DNA of 10,065 nucleotides, from positions 1-10,065 of the forward strand of contig JADGIG010000307.1 of the NCBI GenBank assembly GCA_018985235.1. Reading direction: 5' to 3'. The notes beneath the pieces were generated by a model, which saw only the letters and a list, made by a program, of their open reading frames with translations, made no database searches and was not told the origin of the DNA. Below, one piece after another: positions 6,670 through 10,065 of the stretch. The stretch comes from Sanchytrium tribonematis. Lineage: Eukaryota > Sanchytriomycota > Sanchytriomycetes > Sanchytriales > Sanchytriaceae. Each line of letters starts with the position of its first letter. Positions within the stretch are counted from its first letter, which is position 1. Made by a program: the position numbers and the translations under genes.

Positions 6670-6942
6670 TTAAGTGTCTTTTAATTTATCAAAAAGTATT
6701 TGCTTCTCACTCTCGAGTTCCAAACGTTTAATTTCTACGTTCTTTTTATTTTCCAAATATTTTTCTAAAGATTCTGCAGTTAGATCAATAGTTTTAATTG
6801 TTTTCTTTCTAATTTTTACTGGCATTAGGGATATATAGTGGTATTCTTGGCAATCTGACTTTTCTTTCAACCGCTCTTTAATTTTCTCATAAAAAATTCT
6901 ATTCTTCTCGGACTGAGAATGGGCAGCAATTATTTTCTTCAT
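6670..6942 (-). CDS. Small lysine-rich helical protein of unknown function (90 aa)
   Basis: The only ATG in a longer open frame is at 6942-6940, giving 90 residues beginning MKKIIAAHSQSEKNRIF and ending KLKDT before TAA. I do not recognise it. It is strongly charged: two helical stretches (about 10-28, EKNRIFYEKIKERLKEK; about 55-88, ESLEKYLENKKNVEIKRLEL and beyond) have coiled-coil-like heptads, separated by a short beta-like piece (EYHYISLMPVKIRKKTIKTI). The frame stays open upstream into the 3' end of the cysteine-synthase gene without an ATG; I treat that part as a shadow. It is placed 52 nt after that gene and 24 nt before the 267-aa gene, all on the same strand, and has its own AATAAA just after the stop. 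A real small gene is likely from spacing and signals, though not proven. Confidence 0.55.
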   Translation of the reverse strand: MKKIIAAHSQSEKNRIFYEKIKERLKEKSDCQEYHYISLMPVKIRKKTIKTIDLTAESLEKYLENKKNVEIKRLELESEKQILFDKLKDT

Positions 6943-6961
6943 TTGTTTTAAGGGAATTGAT

Positions 6962-6967
6962 TTTATT
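6962..6967 (-). terminator. AATAAA poly(A) signal after the cysteine-synthase gene
   Basis: On the minus strand AATAAA begins 28 nt after the TGA stop (6997-6995) and ends 19 nt before the ATG of the 90-aa gene. It is the obvious 3'-end signal for the cysteine-synthase transcript. Confidence 0.5.
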
Positions 6968-6994
6968 GAGTACACCGTTGCTTCAAAAATGGAT

Positions 6995-8050
6995 TCAACG
7001 ATTGCACATGTAATCCCTATTCCACACCGTTGATAAATATCTTTCACCTCTATCGCATAACATAGTCAATATATTGGAACCAGGAAATTTATCCGCAATT
7101 ATCTTGCAAACTTCAAAATGAACACCTGATGAGGGGCCTAAAAATAAACCAAGTTGCATTAATTCGTGCAAATTCTCAACGACTTTGTCGTCATTAACTT
7201 GATAAACATCATCGACAAGATTTAAGTCATACAATTCCTGAACCATCCTGGAAAGCCTTGATTGACCAATGCCTTCTACTATTGTATCTTTTTGATGCCT
7301 ATGGCGAGTACCTTCGTGTTCAAATTCGTGAAATAAGACTCCATGCTTAAATTTGTTGTACAAACCTGAACCTTGTGGATCTGCAACAATAATCTTAATG
7401 TTAGGTTTGACACTTTTAAGAAATTTCGCTATACCTTTCATACTAGCGCCAGTTCCAAGACCCATCACAAAAACATCAATTTCCGGAAGATCTGCAAGAA
7501 TTTCTGGTCCAGTATTTTCAAAATGTGCCTTCCAATTTAAATCGTTCTCAAATTGGTTAAGATATACTTCGTTGGGTTCAATACTTTTCTCTGCAGCTTT
7601 GATAAAGTGTTCAGTGTCGACGAAAGAAGTGTCTTTAAGGATTTTAACTTTTGCACCCAAGCCTGCTAAATAATTTGTCTTGTCATCTGATATGTTTGGC
7701 ACAAATACTTTACAATCAAGACCCAATAATTTAGAAATAGTGGCCAAAGAAATGGCGGTTGACCCCATACTGGCTTCCACAACAGTGTTATGGTGTGGCT
7801 TAATCATTTTCTTAAGAGCATAGTGGACGAATCTATCTTTACTGCTTCCAGATAAATTCAAAAATTCGCATTTTCCATAAATCTTACTGCCATTCCTTTG
7901 AATTAAGAATATGGTTGGAGTATTTCCAATTAAATCCTCGACATTTTTGCGCTTTGAACTTTTTTTCATCCGCAATATATTCGAAAGCACAATAATGGAT
8001 GTGGTGGTAGCAACTGCTATGCATACGATCAAGGAATTTTGTATCGCCAT
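6995..8050 (-). CDS. MCY1: Membrane-anchored PLP-dependent cysteine synthase homologue (Mcy1/Cys12 type)
   Basis: 351 aa with an ATG start. A hydrophobic segment at 7-26 (SLIVCIAVATTTSIIVL) followed by basic residues (RMKKSSKRK) is an N-terminal anchor, as in the fungal Ygr012w/Mcy1 and Cys12 group, which in yeast sits in the mitochondrial outer membrane. The rest is a complete fold-type II PLP enzyme: LIGNTP 40-45, FLNLSGSSKDR with the PLP-binding lysine at 71, EASMGSTAISLA 92-103 for the substrate carboxylate loop, NQFEN...TGPEI 165-184, the phosphate loop GTGAS 199-203 and DRGERYLST 333-341. No regulatory CBS or haem domain is present. By family it makes cysteine from O-acetylserine and sulfide, or a related beta-replacement; in yeast Mcy1 the physiological activity is not settled. 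The loop reads SGSSKDR rather than the usual GGSVKDR, which fits a divergent member. Confidence 0.85.
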   Translation of the reverse strand: MAIQNSLIVCIAVATTTSIIVLSNILRMKKSSKRKNVEDLIGNTPTIFLIQRNGSKIYGKCEFLNLSGSSKDRFVHYALKKMIKPHHNTVVEASMGSTAISLATISKLLGLDCKVFVPNISDDKTNYLAGLGAKVKILKDTSFVDTEHFIKAAEKSIEPNEVYLNQFENDLNWKAHFENTGPEILADLPEIDVFVMGLGTGASMKGIAKFLKSVKPNIKIIVADPQGSGLYNKFKHGVLFHEFEHEGTRHRHQKDTIVEGIGQSRLSRMVQELYDLNLVDDVYQVNDDKVVENLHELMQLGLFLGPSSGVHFEVCKIIADKFPGSNILTMLCDRGERYLSTVWNRDYMCNR

Positions 8051-8190
8051 ATTAGCCTCCCCCTGAAATTTTTAATTTTATCTTTCTAATCTTTGATCAA
8101 GTGATTATAGCGGAATCATGAGGGCGTCTAATTCACATAGAGTTATTAAATAAAATCCAAAACAGCTACTTCTCACTGATTGTTATAGAT
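8051..8190. promoter_or_regulatory. 140-bp divergent intergenic region; G-rich tract before the cysteine-synthase ATG
   Basis: Two divergent ATGs flank this region. On the plus side an A/T stretch TATTAAATAAAA lies about 40 bp before the ATG at 8191 and could act as a TATA-like element. On the minus side GGGGGAGGC (8063-8055) ends 4 nt before the cysteine-synthase ATG, which stands out in this AT-rich DNA. No RNA gene is seen. Confidence 0.35.
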
Positions 8191-8730
8191 ATGTGTTTAT
8201 TTGATTTGTTTGGGACTTTACTTTCAACTCGCATGAAACATCTAGATAATCCACAGTCCGATACAAAGTTTATAAAATATGGAATTACAAGAAGAGAATA
8301 TAACGCCGGATATAAAATAAGGGATAATGAAAGCGAAAAATTGCTAGCCAATATCGATAGAGAATCTTTCTTCAACCTTGACACCACTCTTTTCAATTAT
8401 AAGGTAGAAATTAGGAAAGGAGGCTCTAAAAATGCATACTATAAAATCAGAATCGGAGATTCTATACTCAGGCTTGAATTTAGCAAGTTTAAATCACCAT
8501 TTTTTCATCTTCATGGGAAAAAATATAAATGGAAATTCCGAAAATTCTTTTTCTTCAAAACTCCTATGAGACTGTATCTACACAATCAGCTAGTCGCAAA
8601 GTATTCGATAGCTGTATTTCCAGTTAAAAAAATGGGTGTGTTAAAATTATACAAACAATGCCCTGATTTTGAAAAAGCTGCTATTATAGCAACCAGTTTA
8701 TGCATAGTTCATTACGACTCGAGAAAATAA
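8191..8730 (+). CDS. Small beta-rich protein, possibly tubby-C-terminal-like (179 aa)
   Basis: ATG start, 179 residues, TAA stop. After an N-terminus of about 50 polar residues the sequence alternates short strands: FNYKVEIRKGG, YYKIRIGDSILRLEFSK, FFHLHGKKYKWKF, MRLYLHNQLVAKYSIAV, MGVLKLYKQC, and ends in a hydrophobic helix EKAAIIATSLCIVHY. This order, with a 'Y-x-W' strand and a buried C-terminal helix, is like the tubby C-terminal/LURP-one/scramblase-like fold found in small fungal proteins. The match is by pattern only, and another beta-barrel family could give it. There is no signal peptide or clear membrane anchor; basic and aromatic surfaces (KFRKFFFFK) could contact membranes. A second Met at residue 15 (MKHLDNP) is an alternative start. 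It is divergent from the cysteine-synthase gene and 34 nt upstream of SEC6. Confidence 0.65.
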   Translation: MCLFDLFGTLLSTRMKHLDNPQSDTKFIKYGITRREYNAGYKIRDNESEKLLANIDRESFFNLDTTLFNYKVEIRKGGSKNAYYKIRIGDSILRLEFSKFKSPFFHLHGKKYKWKFRKFFFFKTPMRLYLHNQLVAKYSIAVFPVKKMGVLKLYKQCPDFEKAAIIATSLCIVHYDSRK

Positions 8731-8731
8731 A
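8726..8731 (+). terminator. AATAAA poly(A) signal containing the stop codon of the 179-aa gene
   Basis: The last codons read AAA TAA A, placing the TAA stop (8728-8730) within AATAAA. SEC6 begins only 34 nt after the stop, so cleavage is expected at or near the SEC6 start. Confidence 0.6.
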
Positions 8732-8764
8732 TATCTTCTAAATATTTTTATTTGTTTGAAACAA

Positions 8765-10065
8765 ATGATACTTGATATTCAAGTTTCACACACAAAATTT
8801 AAAAATGAAAAAATCCTTTTAGATGGATCTATCAAACAGAACACTGAGAAAATATTAGGCAATTCGAAAAAAACAATAGAGTATTTGACCGATATGGTCA
8901 ATGATGCAGAAAAGATCCAAGATGCATCCCTCTTAAAACAGGATGTTCAAACTATATCTAGCATTAAAAACATTCAACATCTTGCATTATTATACCATCA
9001 CCTAAAATCAACCGAAACCATCTGCAAGCAACTCTCGGGCCTGAAGAAACAATATAAATCAGTTGCATTAATTTTAAAGACTTGTTTACAAGAGCCTTTG
9101 GGATCTAAAGATGTCCTTCTATTTGTACATTTTGAACTCATGCAATTACAACAGTTGCAGCAACATCTCCTAACTACAGCACCTATTGAAGTTCATCCGT
9201 TGGTTAGTCAACATTTCTTAAAATTAGATAAATTATTGAGGCATTTTGATAAACTTATTTTGCATCTAATGGCTCACTTGTACGAGCTGGAACCTGAACT
9301 TATGGTCAAAATGATGAAAGTTATACATATAAGCGATGAAAGAGGTGTTGGAAACTACAAGCAAGTTTTGTTTGATATGATTCATGATTTAGTCGCAAAT
9401 CGATTGCAGGACCCACTATCAGCTACTTCAAATATTTCAAAGGAAAAGCTAGATTCACTATTAACTATGATGGTGGACGATCTTTTATTTGTAAGAGAAC
9501 AAGTTATACCAAAATCTCCTCCAGAGTTCAAATTATTTCCTTATTTTGCATTAGAATATCATCGGGCGATCTACAATTACATCAACAAAGTCTTAAAGAA
9601 TAATGTGGATGCGGGAACTTTATTGAGTATATTACAATGGACTCAGACTTATTATAAAGTATTAGAAGAGAAATGCAGTATTGCTAGAGAATCATTAAAA
9701 CCTCCACTTCTTGACAACCAAGAACAGCTGCTTCAAAATGATGTTGTACACTTACTCCAGGATAATCTCAAGGGCTGGATAGCAAATCTCTTAGACTCTG
9801 AATCGAAAGAATTCATTGTTAGAACCCGAGCACCCGAAACAGACGCAGATAACAAATATCAAATGAATGTTCCCACCATTTTATTTAATATTATTAATCA
9901 GCAGATAGAAGTGATATTAAGCACGAATCAATTAAGACTTATACAAGCAGTTATCAATGCCTGTTTTGAGTCCATGGGGACTTTTAATGTTAACTTTAAG
10001 AAAATAGTAACAGATGAATTCAACAAATTTCTCAAAAATCCAGAATCCATTTATGAAGGACTCTG
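8765..10065 (+). CDS. SEC6: Exocyst complex subunit Sec6 (N-terminal 433 residues; 3' end beyond window)
   Basis: The frame is open from ATG 8765 to the window edge. Sec6 (EXOC3) is a rod-shaped subunit of the exocyst, which tethers secretory vesicles to the plasma membrane before SNARE fusion. The N-terminal part is an almost wholly helical coiled region, with LLFVHFELMQLQQLQQHL near residues 120-137 in the position of the family's 'L..H..L..LE' segment. The strongest evidence is further on: PPLLDNQEQLL from residue 313, then GWIANLLDSESKEFIVR from 337 and RAPETDADNKYQ after it, which follow the Sec6 core pattern 'L.P.LLd..E..L', 'eWm.Nl...E..dF..R..pPE.D.dG.Y', and then PTILFNIINQQIEV. The full protein is usually about 750-800 aa, so a little over half is seen. 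No intron is needed to read the visible part. The upstream gene stops 34 nt before, leaving almost no separate promoter. Confidence 0.9.
   Translation, partial: MILDIQVSHTKFKNEKILLDGSIKQNTEKILGNSKKTIEYLTDMVNDAEKIQDASLLKQDVQTISSIKNIQHLALLYHHLKSTETICKQLSGLKKQYKSVALILKTCLQEPLGSKDVLLFVHFELMQLQQLQQHLLTTAPIEVHPLVSQHFLKLDKLLRHFDKLILHLMAHLYELEPELMVKMMKVIHISDERGVGNYKQVLFDMIHDLVANRLQDPLSATSNISKEKLDSLLTMMVDDLLFVREQVIPKSPPEFKLFPYFALEYHRAIYNYINKVLKNNVDAGTLLSILQWTQTYYKVLEEKCSIARESLKPPLLDNQEQLLQNDVVHLLQDNLKGWIANLLDSESKEFIVRTRAPETDADNKYQMNVPTILFNIINQQIEVILSTNQLRLIQAVINACFESMGTFNVNFKKIVTDEFNKFLKNPESIYEGL

Noticed and set aside
6943-7047. GTG-initiated N-terminal extension of the 90-aa protein
   Set aside because: It overlaps the cysteine-synthase 3' end, uses a non-ATG start, and lies upstream of that gene's poly(A) signal.
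8166-8396. 76-codon minus-strand frame
   Set aside because: Antisense to the 179-aa gene, with no features of its own.
1-10065. tRNA, rRNA, transposon, tandem repeat, CRISPR array or prokaryotic operon signals
   Set aside because: None was seen by reading both strands. The genes are eukaryotic and no Shine-Dalgarno pattern is used. Genuine microsporidia were also considered but fit poorly with a family C receptor and a cysteine-synthase homologue.

Overview
The window is AT-rich, gene-dense nuclear DNA from a eukaryote with a very compact genome. It holds ten protein-coding genes in 10 kb, with gaps of 4 to about 160 bp. Every gene starts at an ATG, stops at TAA or TGA, and most have an AATAAA poly(A) signal on or next to the stop codon. 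One 19-nt intron can be inferred. The gene set is an Spb4-type ribosome-biogenesis helicase, exocyst Sec6, a membrane-anchored Mcy1/Cys12-type cysteine synthase homologue, a possible MNN1/GT71 mannosyltransferase and a GABA-B-like class C GPCR. This points to an early-diverging fungus with a reduced genome, such as a Rozella/Cryptomycota-like or zoosporic lineage. That placement is an inference; no phylogeny was run. Microsporidia proper are unlikely, because a family C receptor and cysteine metabolism are not expected there.

Layout, left to right. 1-589 (-) is the 5' part of a type II membrane glycosyltransferase-like gene. 613-2073 (-) is an SPB4/DDX55-type DEAD-box helicase. 2118-2414 (+) is a 98-aa unknown protein. 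2428-5110 (-) is a class C GPCR of 887 residues, assembled across the 19-nt intron at 3640-3658; it has a bilobed ligand-binding ectodomain, seven membrane segments and a C-terminal region that looks like a PH fold. 5274-5837 (+) is a stand-alone NYN/PIN-like nuclease. 5842-6645 (-) and 6670-6942 (-) encode unrecognised basic proteins. 6995-8050 (-) is the membrane-anchored cysteine-synthase-like enzyme. 8191-8730 (+) is a small beta-rich protein, possibly tubby-C-like. 8765-10065 (+) is the N-terminal 433 residues of SEC6.

The genes do not form one pathway; this looks like an ordinary compact chromosome segment. Two levels of the secretory and surface system are present (Golgi-type glycosyltransferase, exocyst) along with a surface receptor, but their adjacency is probably chance. 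The most informative points are structural. The 19-nt intron restores the reading frame and also the conserved TM3 cysteine of the receptor. Stop codons lie inside or against AATAAA in most genes, and one convergent pair shares a perfectly palindromic bidirectional poly(A) signal. Tandem and convergent spacings are so small that neighbouring transcripts must overlap or share control DNA. No tRNA, rRNA, transposon, tandem repeat or CRISPR array was seen, and no gene-free stretch exceeds 170 bp.
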